Of a stretch of DNA of 64,000 bases, positions 36,214-45,900 are shown piece after piece. The notes beneath the pieces are model-generated. The model had not been told where the DNA came from. It saw only the letters and a program-made list of their open reading frames with translations, and searched no databases. Source of the stretch: Cytophagaceae bacterium (GTDB lineage: Bacteria > Bacteroidota > Bacteroidia > Cytophagales > Spirosomataceae); the NCBI GenBank assembly GCA_947450365.1, contig CANFVE010000001.1:90538-154537 (forward strand). The letters are read 5' to 3'. The position numbers were made by a program, and so were the translations under genes. The number at the start of each line of letters is the position of its first letter. Within the stretch, counting starts at the first letter, position 1.

Positions 36214-37191
36214 ATGAAAAAGTTACTTGCCCTTTTTATTCTCTTGGGTGTTTTTTTTATCAGTAGCCCGATCCAATCCATCGCCGCGAAGCCCAAAATC
36301 ATCAAAATCCTGATCGTTGACGGACAAAATAACCATGACCAATGGCCCAAAGTAACCGCCATGATGAAGCAATTTTTAGAACAAACTGGTCTTTTTAGTG
36401 TCGATGTCCAACGAACGCAATATACCTGGAATGGTGGCGCTTTGGTCAATCAATATAAAATTCCTGGCGTTCCTGCCACCACCGATCTGCCTAAATCCAA
36501 AATGGATTCTAGCTTTCACCCGAATTTTGCCGCTTATGACGTGGTGATTTGTAATTTCGGTTGGAATGCCGCCCCTTGGCCTGCCGAAACACAAGCGGAT
36601 TTTGATAAATTTATCAAAAATGGTGGCGGCCTCGTGGTCATCCATGCGGCTGATAATTCCTTCCCTGAATGGCCTGCTTACAATCAGATGATTGGCCTAG
36701 GAGGTTGGGGAAATCGCACCGAAAAAGATGGTCCATATGTCTATTATGATGAAAACAATACCTTGGTGCGCGACACGCAAGCTGGTCGGGCAGGCTCCCA
36801 CGGTCCACAGTCTGAATATGCCATCACCATTCGCAATCCGAACCACCCCATCACCAAAGGCATGCCTTTGACTTGGATGCATACCAAAGACGAAATGTAT
36901 GACCGCTTGCGTGGGCCGGCGACCAATATGGAAGTTCTTGGTACCGCTTTCTCCTCCAAAGAAAACAAAGGAACCGGACGTCACGAACCGATGCTCCTCA
37001 CAATCAATTATGGGAAAGGTCGCATTTTCCATACCCCGATGGGTCATGTGGATTATTCAGTCGCATGTGTAGGCTTTATCACGTGCCTGCAACGAGGTAC
37101 TGAGTGGGCCGCCACCGGAAAGGTTAGTCTGAAGATTCCGACCGATTTCCCTACTGCCACCCAATCCAAATCCCGAATCTTTACTGAATAA
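36214..37191 (+). CDS. Secreted ThuA-domain protein
   Basis: A 325-residue exported protein with a ThuA-type domain (glutamine-amidotransferase-like fold; the name comes from trehalose utilisation). Signal peptide about 1-26. Motifs: IIKILIVDGQNNHDQWP, YDVVICNFGWNAAPWP, KNGGGLVVIHAADNSFPEWP, GAxGSHGPQSEYAITIRNPNHPI-like segment, and GKGRIFHTPMGHVDYS. Family members act with Gfo/Idh/MocA oxidoreductases on 3-keto-sugars. Here such a gene follows 24 nt downstream, supporting that view. Confidence 0.85.
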   Translation: MKKLLALFILLGVFFISSPIQSIAAKPKIIKILIVDGQNNHDQWPKVTAMMKQFLEQTGLFSVDVQRTQYTWNGGALVNQYKIPGVPATTDLPKSKMDSSFHPNFAAYDVVICNFGWNAAPWPAETQADFDKFIKNGGGLVVIHAADNSFPEWPAYNQMIGLGGWGNRTEKDGPYVYYDENNTLVRDTQAGRAGSHGPQSEYAITIRNPNHPITKGMPLTWMHTKDEMYDRLRGPATNMEVLGTAFSSKENKGTGRHEPMLLTINYGKGRIFHTPMGHVDYSVACVGFITCLQRGTEWAATGKVSLKIPTDFPTATQSKSRIFTE

Positions 37192-37215
37192 GATTTTTGC
37201 CCAAAAAATATAGCT

Positions 37216-38316
37216 ATGAAATCCCGTCGTAAATTCATTCAGCAGTTATCTCTTCCCGTAATCTTACTGCCTTTTGCTTCCGCTGCCGCTTCAGAAAAAT
37301 CGCTTCCTTATGACGGACCCGTATTGCGTGTCGCGCTGTTAGGTTTAGGCGGTTATGCCCGCATGGTGGCGGATGCGATGCAAAATTGCCAAAAGGCCAA
37401 ACTAGTCGCGCTCATCAGTGGGACTCCTGCCAAATTAGAAGCATGGGGTAAAAAATATAATGTGGCTCCCGAAAACCGTTATTCCTATGAAACGGTGGAT
37501 CAAATCGCCTCGAATCCGAACATTGACGCGGTTTATATCATTACTCCGAATTCATTGCATAAGCCCTTTGCTTTGCAAATTGCCAAAACTGGCAAGCACG
37601 TCATCGTGGAAAAACCAATGGCGCTGAATGCCAATGAAGGGCAGGAGATGATCGATGCATGTAAGAAGGCGGGGGTTCAATTGTTGGTCGGTTACCGCAT
37701 GCATTTCGAACCCAAAACCCTTGAGGTAGTCCGCATGCGTCAAGCGGGAGAATTTGGAAAAATCTTATTTTTTCAAGGACTTTCAGGTTTCATCATAGGC
37801 GACCCGACGCAGTGGCGCCTGAAAAAAGACATGGCTGGAGGAGGCTCTATGATGGATATCGGGATTTATTCGATCAATGGGGCACGCTATATGATCGGCG
37901 AGGAACCTATCTGGGTGACGGCTCAAGAAACGAAAACGAACCCTGAAAAATTCAAAGAGGGCGTGGATGAAACGATTCAGTTCCAGCTTGGATTTCCGAG
38001 TGGCGCGGTGGCTTCCTGTTTGTCGACCTACAGCCTAAATAACCTAGATAAATTCTTTTTGAATGGCACCAAAGGTTTTGCGGAAATGCAACCGTCGACA
38101 GGCTATGGCCCTATCAAAGGTCGGACGAATAAAGGAGAGTTAAATTATCCGCATGTGACGCATCAAACGGTTCAAATGGATGAATTTGCTTCCATTCTTT
38201 TGGAAGGAAAACAGCCACTAATTCCCGTGGATGGTGCGGAAGGATTACGCGATCTGAAAATTGTGGATGCGATTTATCAGGCAGTGAAGACGGGCAAAAA
38301 GGTTTCGTTGGGCTAA
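37216..38316 (+). CDS. Exported Gfo/Idh/MocA-family oxidoreductase
   Basis: A 366-residue NAD(P)-dependent oxidoreductase. The leader KSRRKFIQQLSLPVILLP is a clear Tat signal. The dinucleotide motif is VALLGLGGYARMVADA, the family motif is HVIVEKPMALNANEG, and GGGSMMDIGIYSING carries the catalytic-domain Asp/His-region residues of the glucose-fructose-oxidoreductase branch. Its length is typical of the family. It shares a transcript with the ThuA gene. The stop overlaps the stop of the convergent MFS gene by 4 nt (CTAA). Confidence 0.87.
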   Translation: MKSRRKFIQQLSLPVILLPFASAAASEKSLPYDGPVLRVALLGLGGYARMVADAMQNCQKAKLVALISGTPAKLEAWGKKYNVAPENRYSYETVDQIASNPNIDAVYIITPNSLHKPFALQIAKTGKHVIVEKPMALNANEGQEMIDACKKAGVQLLVGYRMHFEPKTLEVVRMRQAGEFGKILFFQGLSGFIIGDPTQWRLKKDMAGGGSMMDIGIYSINGARYMIGEEPIWVTAQETKTNPEKFKEGVDETIQFQLGFPSGAVASCLSTYSLNNLDKFFLNGTKGFAEMQPSTGYGPIKGRTNKGELNYPHVTHQTVQMDEFASILLEGKQPLIPVDGAEGLRDLKIVDAIYQAVKTGKKVSLG

Positions 38317-39608
38317 GATATTTCCTTCGAACAAATTTGCATGGTCATAATGCCGGCCAATAACGTGGGAATGGCGAAAAACCAAAAACTTTGCGTCATT
38401 CCCAAACCCATAGCGACCAATAATCCCCCCACAATCGGTCCAATAATCCCGCCCACACGTCCGGCGCCCACGGCCCATCCCAAACCAGTGCTTCGAATTT
38501 GAGTCGGATACATGCGTGTCGCTACGGCGTATAATCCCACAAATCCTCCTTGGACACCAAAGCCTAATAAAAAGAGAATGGCCAAGATGGCATTGGATCC
38601 AACAAACAGGCCAAACATGACCATAAAAAATGCGGTCGCAAAAAATATGTAGCCGATTGTTCGCTTTAATCCAAATCGACCCGATAAATAGCCTTGCGCT
38701 GGAATGCCCACGATCGCTCCCAAATTAAAAATCGTGCCGGAATAAATCGCTGCTTCCATGGAAAGGCCAGCGTTCGAAGCCAATTTGGGAATCCAATTCA
38801 TTAAAAAATAGAGCGTACAAAAGGCAAGAAAAAGCGACGTCCAGACCTGCAAGGTTGCTTTTCGATAGAACGGATTTAACAAGGTGCTCACATGGATTTT
38901 TTCTTTCACCTCGTTTGTGATTTCCGGCAATATTTCCAGTTTGTCTATATCGAGTTTTGCATGGATTTTGTTAATCTCTTGCAAGGCATTTTTATGGCCC
39001 GATTTGATATAAAAATCTAAGGATTCCGATAAGAATAAATACAAAATAGGCAAGGCCAAAAACGTAAAATAACCGGCAAGTTCAAACATGTGAGGCCAAC
39101 CAGCCGTCGCAATGATCTCCGCCGAGATCATTCCTGTGAAAACAGCCCCAACGGGATAGCCTGCGATTACCACACTCACCCAGAAGTCGCGAGATTTATT
39201 TGGCGTATATTCCGCCGTCAGGGCAGCTGAACTGGTTAGCATCGCCCCGATACCCAGTCCACTTAAAAAGCGAAGCAACAACAGACTTTGAATGCCCGTG
39301 GCCAATGACGTCAAATAAATACATATTCCCATCACAATGGCCGCAATCAGCATCATGCTTTTACGCCCAATTTTATCTGCAAATGGGGCTAGAAAGATAG
39401 CTCCCACGGTCATGCCCACGAGTCCGGAACTAAAAACCACCCCTAAATTTGCCGGTGAAATCTGCCAATCCTTGGCGATGGCTGGCGCCGTAAAGGAAAT
39501 GATGAGAACGTCCATGCCGTCCAACATATTCATTAAAAAGCAAATGAATACCGTCAGATATTGCATCCCTTTCATAGTTCCCGTGTCGATTCCTAGTTCT
39601 TTTTGCAT
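38313..39608 (-). CDS. MFS transporter, aromatic-acid:H+ symporter type
   Basis: A 431-residue inner-membrane carrier with twelve predicted helices. It fits the AAHS branch (4-hydroxybenzoate/PcaK-like) or a related acid-transporting branch: the N-terminal FICFLMNMLDGMDVLIISFTAP has the charged D in helix 1 typical of that group. The MFS loop motif is FADKIGRKSMMLIAAIVMG, and RFLSGLGIGAMLTSSAAL follows. The C-terminal half has GRFGLKRTIG and TRMYPTQIRSTGLGWAVGAGRVGGI. It is last in the serC-led operon and starts 3 nt after a DUF3237 gene. The substrate is unknown. Confidence 0.82.
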   Translation of the reverse strand: MQKELGIDTGTMKGMQYLTVFICFLMNMLDGMDVLIISFTAPAIAKDWQISPANLGVVFSSGLVGMTVGAIFLAPFADKIGRKSMMLIAAIVMGICIYLTSLATGIQSLLLLRFLSGLGIGAMLTSSAALTAEYTPNKSRDFWVSVVIAGYPVGAVFTGMISAEIIATAGWPHMFELAGYFTFLALPILYLFLSESLDFYIKSGHKNALQEINKIHAKLDIDKLEILPEITNEVKEKIHVSTLLNPFYRKATLQVWTSLFLAFCTLYFLMNWIPKLASNAGLSMEAAIYSGTIFNLGAIVGIPAQGYLSGRFGLKRTIGYIFFATAFFMVMFGLFVGSNAILAILFLLGFGVQGGFVGLYAVATRMYPTQIRSTGLGWAVGAGRVGGIIGPIVGGLLVAMGLGMTQSFWFFAIPTLLAGIMTMQICSKEIS

Positions 39609-39611
39609 GGT

Positions 39612-40139
39612 TTATAATACTTGGTATACATTGATTTTAACTGCATTCGGCAGACGCTCCCCGGTACAAATGAACAACGTATTGTTCATCCATTCGTATT
39701 TCCCGACTGGCGCTTCAAATTTCGGAACCGCCCGAAAATAATATTCACTCACATCTACCTTTTCACCCCGCGCGATTTTCGCCGCTACCTCCGGGCTAGC
39801 CACGCGCATGCCTATGTTTTTAATGTAAATCAAAGTGCCATCGTCAGTTTTAAACTGATAATGCGCTTCTAATTCGGTGACGCCATCTTTGCGAACGACT
39901 TGCCAATCAGCACCACCCGTCAAAATTTCACCTTTCACCTTTGGACCCACCACGCTGCCACCTACAATCGGGATGATTCGCCGTGTGCCATGCGCCGTTT
40001 CACCTACCACGAGGGCGGGGTCTAATTTGACTTGTAATTCGCAGACAAAAACGAGACCTGGGGCTGTTTGCTGGGCGAAAATAGGTGCCGAACAGATTAG
40101 GATCAGCCAAATAAAAAAGGGAAATGGATGTTTTTTCAT
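39612..40139 (-). CDS. Exported DUF3237-family protein
   Basis: A 175-residue exported member of DUF3237 (UPF0311). Signal peptide 1-22 (ending PIFAQ). Family segments: FVCELQVKLDPALVVGET, HGTRRIIPIVGGSVVGP, EILTGGADWQVVRKDGV, EAHYQFKTDDGTLIYIKN and FICTGERLPNAVKINVYQV. The fold is a beta-barrel; activity has not been established to my knowledge. A second, non-exported DUF3237 gene lies 1 nt upstream, so the operon encodes a periplasmic and a cytoplasmic version of the same protein. Confidence 0.85.
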   Translation of the reverse strand: MKKHPFPFFIWLILICSAPIFAQQTAPGLVFVCELQVKLDPALVVGETAHGTRRIIPIVGGSVVGPKVKGEILTGGADWQVVRKDGVTELEAHYQFKTDDGTLIYIKNIGMRVASPEVAAKIARGEKVDVSEYYFRAVPKFEAPVGKYEWMNNTLFICTGERLPNAVKINVYQVL

Positions 40140-40140
40140 G

Positions 40141-40557
40141 TTAACAAATTTGGTAAAATTGATGCCTGATTCCCTCAGGACCTTTGGATCCCGTGGAAAT
40201 AAATAGGCGATGGTTTAACCACGCATACGGACCTTCAGTTGTCTCAAACCGCGAAAAGGTGCGCATGTAGGGACCATCATGTTGGTGACGAATGCCGGTA
40301 TTTTGTAAATAAATCAAATGTCCGTCGTGTGTTTCCAAGGTATAACGCGTATCGATTTCCACCACCCCATCGGGCCGAATGATCTGCCAATCTCCACCTC
40401 CCGTCAAAACCCTTGCCTCAAAACCCTCGCTCCAAAATCGACCGCCGGTCACCGGCACGAATCGCCGTATCCCACTCGGGCATGGGCCTAGTTCCTGTGC
40501 CTCACCGATTTCCACCTGTGCCTCACAGAAAAATAAGAGGTTTGGATCATCTAACAT
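40141..40557 (-). CDS. Cytoplasmic DUF3237-family protein
   Basis: A 138-residue DUF3237 protein lacking a signal peptide. I use the ATG at 40557, which overlaps the end of the flavin-hydroxylase gene by 11 nt; the longer frame has only a TTG start. Family segments: FFCEAQVEIGEAQELG, SGIRRFVPVTGGRFWSEG, RVLTGGGDWQIIRPDGV, YTLETHDGHLIYLQN and HRLFISTGSKGPEGI. It parallels the exported neighbour over its whole length, so the two arose by duplication or serve one substrate on both sides of the inner membrane. Confidence 0.8.
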   Translation of the reverse strand: MLDDPNLLFFCEAQVEIGEAQELGPCPSGIRRFVPVTGGRFWSEGFEARVLTGGGDWQIIRPDGVVEIDTRYTLETHDGHLIYLQNTGIRHQHDGPYMRTFSRFETTEGPYAWLNHRLFISTGSKGPEGIRHQFYQIC

Positions 40558-41797
40558 CGGCTTTTTGGTTAAGTGTTTGCATATCAAATCCTGCGATTTG
40601 CTTGTATTTTTCCATTATGTCCGCTAATTCTGAATGCGGAATTTCTTCTGGCTGAAAGCCCTTTGGAAAGCGTTCTTCCATGAGATCCATGATGAAATCA
40701 GGACCTTTTTGCCGATTTTGAAGGACCACTTGAGCCGTGGCGGGTACTCGTTCCGCATCGTAGCGCGCCAAAGCCGCCTCGATGTTCGGTTCTTCTTGTA
40801 AAGCCAAGCACAGGGCATCGGCATCTAAGATGGCTTGGGAGGCACCATTGGACCCAATTGGATACATGGGATGTGCGGCATCCCCGAGCAGTGTGACCCG
40901 CCCAAAGGACCATTGGGGCAATGGATTCCGGTCGGACATGGGGAATTCGAAAATTCCACCGTCGGTTTTTTCAATCATCCCGGGGACATCTAGCCAGTCG
41001 AAATTCCAGTCGGCATATAATTCCATTAACTTTTCTTTTCCTACTTGTCGATTCCAATCCCGCGCGGTGAGTTTGGAACCTTCCGTTTCTTTGACATTAG
41101 CAACCCAATTAATTACTTGCAACCCATCTTCATCCAAATGGTTTCCGATTGGATATACGACCATTTTTTGTTTCAAAGAACCAATCATGGCCATCGTCGA
41201 GCCACTTAAAAAAGGCCTTAATTTCGCGGTGCCACGGTATAAAATATTGCCTGAATAGACCACGGGTCCTTCTTCGGGATATAATTTTTTGCGCACTTCT
41301 GAGTTGATTCCATCGGCGCCGATCAACAAATCCGCGCGTTCATCCCGTACCCATGCGCCCATTTCTTTGTGAATAAAACGCGCTTGGACACCGTTTTCGT
41401 CTTGGCTAAAGCTGTCCAAATGACAATTTGTATGTAGGGCATCTTTTCCCAAAAGCGCCTCAGCTGCCTCCCAAAGAAGCATTTGAAATTTACCGCGGTG
41501 GATGGAAAATTGTGGCCATTTGTAGCCGGCATAGCGGCCACGCGCTTCGTTCCAAAATAATTGACCTAGCCGATTGGCATAGGTGAGTTCTTGAGTTTCA
41601 ACGGCGATTTCTGTGATTTTGTCCTGTAATCCTAGATTTGTGAGTACACGTACACAGTGGGGCAGGAGGTTGATGCCCACGCCCAATGGACTGACTTGTT
41701 TCACAGATTCAAAGACTTGAACCTCAAACCCTGCTTGATGTAAGCGCATGGCGGTGACTAGTCCTCCGATGCCACCTCCGGCGATGATTATTTTCAT
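40547..41797 (-). CDS. PhzS-like FAD-dependent hydroxylase
   Basis: A 416-residue class-A flavoprotein monooxygenase. Rossmann FAD motif at the N terminus (MKIIIAGGGIGGLVTAMRLH), the central DG motif (RADLLIGADGINSEVRKKLYP), and the GD motif (GRVTLLGDAAHPMYPIGSNG). VSPLGVGINLLPHCVRVL and the WPQFSIHRGKFQMLL segment match the subgroup usually named flavin-dependent oxidoreductase, whose characterised relative is PhzS of phenazine biosynthesis (from memory). It hydroxylates an aromatic or heteroaromatic substrate with NAD(P)H and O2. It overlaps serC by ATGA and is the second gene of the operon. Confidence 0.85.
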   Translation of the reverse strand: MKIIIAGGGIGGLVTAMRLHQAGFEVQVFESVKQVSPLGVGINLLPHCVRVLTNLGLQDKITEIAVETQELTYANRLGQLFWNEARGRYAGYKWPQFSIHRGKFQMLLWEAAEALLGKDALHTNCHLDSFSQDENGVQARFIHKEMGAWVRDERADLLIGADGINSEVRKKLYPEEGPVVYSGNILYRGTAKLRPFLSGSTMAMIGSLKQKMVVYPIGNHLDEDGLQVINWVANVKETEGSKLTARDWNRQVGKEKLMELYADWNFDWLDVPGMIEKTDGGIFEFPMSDRNPLPQWSFGRVTLLGDAAHPMYPIGSNGASQAILDADALCLALQEEPNIEAALARYDAERVPATAQVVLQNRQKGPDFIMDLMEERFPKGFQPEEIPHSELADIMEKYKQIAGFDMQTLNQKADVR

Positions 41798-42840
41798 AGG
41801 GCTTGCGCGGTAAATTGTTGCATCGTTTCGACTAAATATTGGACACTTTCGATCGGCATGCCGGTGTACATGGAGGCCCTAAAACCACCGATGGTTGGGA
41901 ATCCTTTGATCCCATAAATGCCTCGTTTTTCGGCGAAGGTCAAAAATTGTGTTTCAATTTCAGGACTATTTCCATAGAAACATGCATTCGCTATTGAGCG
42001 TTTTTCGATTGGAGCAAGACCAGTAAAATTTGGATTGGCATCGATTTCCTGATATATCATGGCGGCTTTTTGTTTGGCCAATGCGTACATATTTTCCACG
42101 CCGCCATGTGCTTTTATCCAGCGAAGCATAAGCAATGATGAATATACGGGGACGGTTGGAAGTGTATGGTACAAAGATTGCTCTGCCATATGGGTTTTGT
42201 ATTGAAAGATCTTGGGTGCCGGAATTTTATTGGGCGAATCTGGAATATAGGTCGGATTAACCAGCACGCAAGTAATACCAGAGATTCCGAAATTCTTTTG
42301 AGCGGACGCAAAAATGAGTGCAAATTTCTCAAAGGGGATCGGTCGACTCAAAAAATCCGATGTCATATCCGCCACGAGGGGGATTTTTACATCTGGAAAT
42401 GTGTGCCATTGTATGCCGTCGATGGTTTCATTGGATACTACATGTAGGTACTTAGCTTCCTCGGGAATATCTAAGCGTTTTGGATCTGTTCGATGTACAT
42501 GACAATAGGCGGAGGCTGCATCATAGGCTTTTTCAGACCAATAGCCCGTGTTCACAATCGCAATTGTATCATCCGGATTTACGAGGTTCATGGGAGCGGT
42601 GGATAACTGGCTCGATGCTCCACCGGGTAACCAAAGGATTTCCCAATGGCTAGGTACCTGGTACAATTCTCTGACTAATCGAGTCGCCTCTTCGATAACC
42701 TCTAAAAATGCGGGGGAACGGTGACTAATTTCAGCAATGGAGAGACCAGAATCATGATAATTGACGATGCCAGCGGCTAATGCTTGGAATACGGATGGAG
42801 GTAAAATCGCGGGTCCAGGGCTGAAATTGTGTTGTTGCAT
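41794..42840 (-). CDS. serC: Phosphoserine aminotransferase
   Basis: A 348-residue PLP enzyme of aminotransferase class V that makes 3-phosphoserine for serine (and 4-phosphohydroxythreonine for pyridoxine) synthesis. Hallmarks: HNFSPGPAILPPSV at the N terminus, LPGGASSQLSTAPMNL, NTGYWSEKAYDAA, and the PLP lysine in IFASAQKNFGISG. KRSIANACFYGNSPEIE and IKGFPTIGGFRASMYTGMP close the active site. It is slightly shorter than E. coli SerC. serC usually neighbours serA, but here it leads a tight operon with a flavin hydroxylase, two DUF3237 genes and an MFS carrier, which is unusual. A side role in that pathway is possible. Confidence 0.92.
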   Translation of the reverse strand: MQQHNFSPGPAILPPSVFQALAAGIVNYHDSGLSIAEISHRSPAFLEVIEEATRLVRELYQVPSHWEILWLPGGASSQLSTAPMNLVNPDDTIAIVNTGYWSEKAYDAASAYCHVHRTDPKRLDIPEEAKYLHVVSNETIDGIQWHTFPDVKIPLVADMTSDFLSRPIPFEKFALIFASAQKNFGISGITCVLVNPTYIPDSPNKIPAPKIFQYKTHMAEQSLYHTLPTVPVYSSLLMLRWIKAHGGVENMYALAKQKAAMIYQEIDANPNFTGLAPIEKRSIANACFYGNSPEIETQFLTFAEKRGIYGIKGFPTIGGFRASMYTGMPIESVQYLVETMQQFTAQAL

Positions 42841-42901
42841 GTTTAAAAATACCGAAGTATATCAAATTAAGCAAATACAATTTCAGCCCAAAGAAAAGGA
42901 A

Positions 42902-45900
42902 TTATTTGTTCCAAGCAATCAGGCTCTTTTTATTCAAGCGTTTTTGTAAGGCCGCATGGTAAATAAGCGGGAAAACTAATAGAATAAATAAGGTAGCTGT
43001 AACTAAGCCCCCAATAATGACCACGGCCAAGGGCTTTTGGCTTTCAGAACCAATTCCCGTACTCAATGCGGCGGGCAATAAACCGATGGCGGCCATCAGC
43101 GCGGTCATGACCACGGGTCTAGTTCGGGCACGAACGGATTGTTGGATCGCGATATGTAAATCAGGTTCCACCTTAGACTGATGATGTATTTCTGAAATTA
43201 AAATCACCCCATTTTGAACACAAATACCAAAGAGCGCGATGAATCCTACCCCCGCTGAAATACCAAAATTAATTCCTGTCAGGTGTAAGGCAAAAATGCC
43301 ACCAATCAATGCAAATGGGACGTTGATTAACACATACCCGGCATCTTTGGCGTTGCCAAACATGATGAATAGTAGGACAAAAATGAGCACGAGACTGATG
43401 GGAACCACTTGACCTAGGCGGGCGGTTGCGCGGACTTGATTTTCGAATTCGCCGGCCCAACCGATGGAATAGCCGTCCGGTAAATGCACATTATTTTTTA
43501 CATTTTCCTGAGCTTCGGCAATCGTACTTCCTAAATCCCGGTCACGAACCGAGAATTTAACTCCGATAAAACGCTTCGTATTATCCCGGTAAATGAATGC
43601 CGGGCCCGTGGATTTTTCTAATTCAGCGATTTCTTTCAATGGAATTTTAGTTCCGTGGATCGTCGGAATCATTAGGCGCATGATGTCCTCTTCATTTTTC
43701 CGGTATTCCTGTGCATAGCGAATTCGGATATCGAATTTCTTTTCCCCTTCGTATTTTGCCGTGGCTGTTTTTCCCCCGATGGACATTTCGATGACCGCTT
43801 GCGCATCTGCTTTGGTCACGCCATACATCGCCATTTTTTCTTCGTTCAGGTGAATGCTTATTTCAGGCTGGCCTACATTTCGCAAAATCCCCACATCTTT
43901 AACTCCTTCGACATGTTTGATTTGGTTTAACACCTGATTTGAAATTTCATCCAACGTTTGAAGGTCGTCGCCATAAATTTTAACGGCATTTGAGGCGTTC
44001 ATCCCGGCGACGGCTTCGGCGACGTTGTCGATGATCGGTTGGGAATAATTGTAATTAATCCCCTGAAAATGCTTCAGCCTAGTATCCATTTCATTCACCA
44101 ATCCATCAATGCTGAGTTTTCGTTTCCATTCCTCTTTAGGTTTTAAGTTTACCTGCATTTGGACATAATAAAAACCACTCGGGTCAGTTCCATCGTTACT
44201 TCGTCCCACTTGGGATAATACGCCATTCACTTCTGGGAATTGCCGCAATTCATTGCGTAGCGTTTTGACCATTTTCACGGTTTCGGGCAAGGAGGTGCTC
44301 ATAGGTAATTTTGCTTCGACCCAAAGGGCGCCCTCGTTCAAGGGGGGTAGGAATTCTGATCCTAACCAGCGGGTAGAGAAAATCGAAAATACAAACAATA
44401 AACCCGCCGTAATCAAGGTAATATTTTGATGTGAAAAAGTCCAAAGAAAGGCTCTTCCCACTTGTTTATTAATAAAATCGATGAAGAAATTATGCTTTTC
44501 TTTGACATTTTTATTCAACAAAACCGAACTTAACACGGGCACTAAAGTCAATGTAAACAATAAGGCACCCAATAGCGCAAAACCCAAGGTATAGGCCAAT
44601 GGCGAGAACATTTTACCCTCTACTTTTTGAAAGGCGAAAATGGGTAATAGGGCAGAAATGATAATCAATTTGGAGAAGAAAATGGCTTTTCCAAGCTCAG
44701 TTCCTGTTTTTTTGATTAAACTCATTTTAGCCAGTCGGTTGAATGCAGGCATTCCCACTTGCTGTGCCCGATGATCGAGGGCCACGAAAAGGCCTTCCAC
44801 CATCACCACGGCCCCATCGATGATAATTCCAAAATCCACGGCCCCTAAGGAAAGTAAATTCGCGCTCATGCCTTTGAGTTTCAAACATAAAAAGGCAAAT
44901 AATAAGGCAAGCGGAATGATGATGGAAACGATCACGGTGGTTCGCCAATCGGCCATGAACACAAATACAATGACAGTGACCAAAATGATGCCTTCCAATA
45001 AATTATGCATGACCGTTTTGGTGCAATAGGCCATCAAATTATCCCGGTCATAAAAGGTGACCATTTTGACGTCTTCTGGAAGTACTTTGGTATTTAATTC
45101 CTCAATTTTCGTTTTTAAACGGGCTAACACATCACTGGGATTTTCCCCTTTTCGCATCACGACAATTCCTTCGACAACGTCTGAATCGTCGTTAAGGCCA
45201 ACTTGGCCCACGCGGGGCATATTACTCTCTAGGACTGAGGCTACGTTTTTTACCAAGAGTGGATTGCCATTGTTATTATCTACAATCGTATTTTCAATGT
45301 CGGCAACGGTCTTCACCAACCCGATTCCACGAACCACAAAGGCTTGTCCATTTTTTTCAATGACATCCCCACCCACATTCAAATTGGATTTCGAAATGGC
45401 TGTATACAGCTCCAAAGGTGTTAAATCATATTTCTGCAGTTTGGCTGGATCAATCGCGATTTCATAGGTTTTTTCCCGACCACCGAAGGCAACAATATCC
45501 GCCACACCAGGCACGGCGCGTAGTTGTCGGTCGATCGTCCAGTTTTGAATCGTCAATAATTCCCGCGAATCGCGATCTTTGCTTTGAAGGGTATATCGGA
45601 AAATCTCCCCAGTAGGACCGTAAGGCGGTTGTACATCGGGTTCAACATCGTCGGGTAATTTGACGGTGCGTAATAGGTTGTTCACTTGTTGGCGCGCAAA
45701 AAAATCATCCACATCGTCTTCAAAAATGATTTTGATAACGGATAATCCGAACATGGTAATACTCCGAACATTCGTTTTTCGTTGGACCGAATTCATCGAA
45801 ATCTCAATAGGTGTCGTGACAAATCGTTCGACTTCTTCGGCACTTCGACCATTCCATTCACTGACCACGATGATTTGGGTATTCGTCACATCCGGAAATG

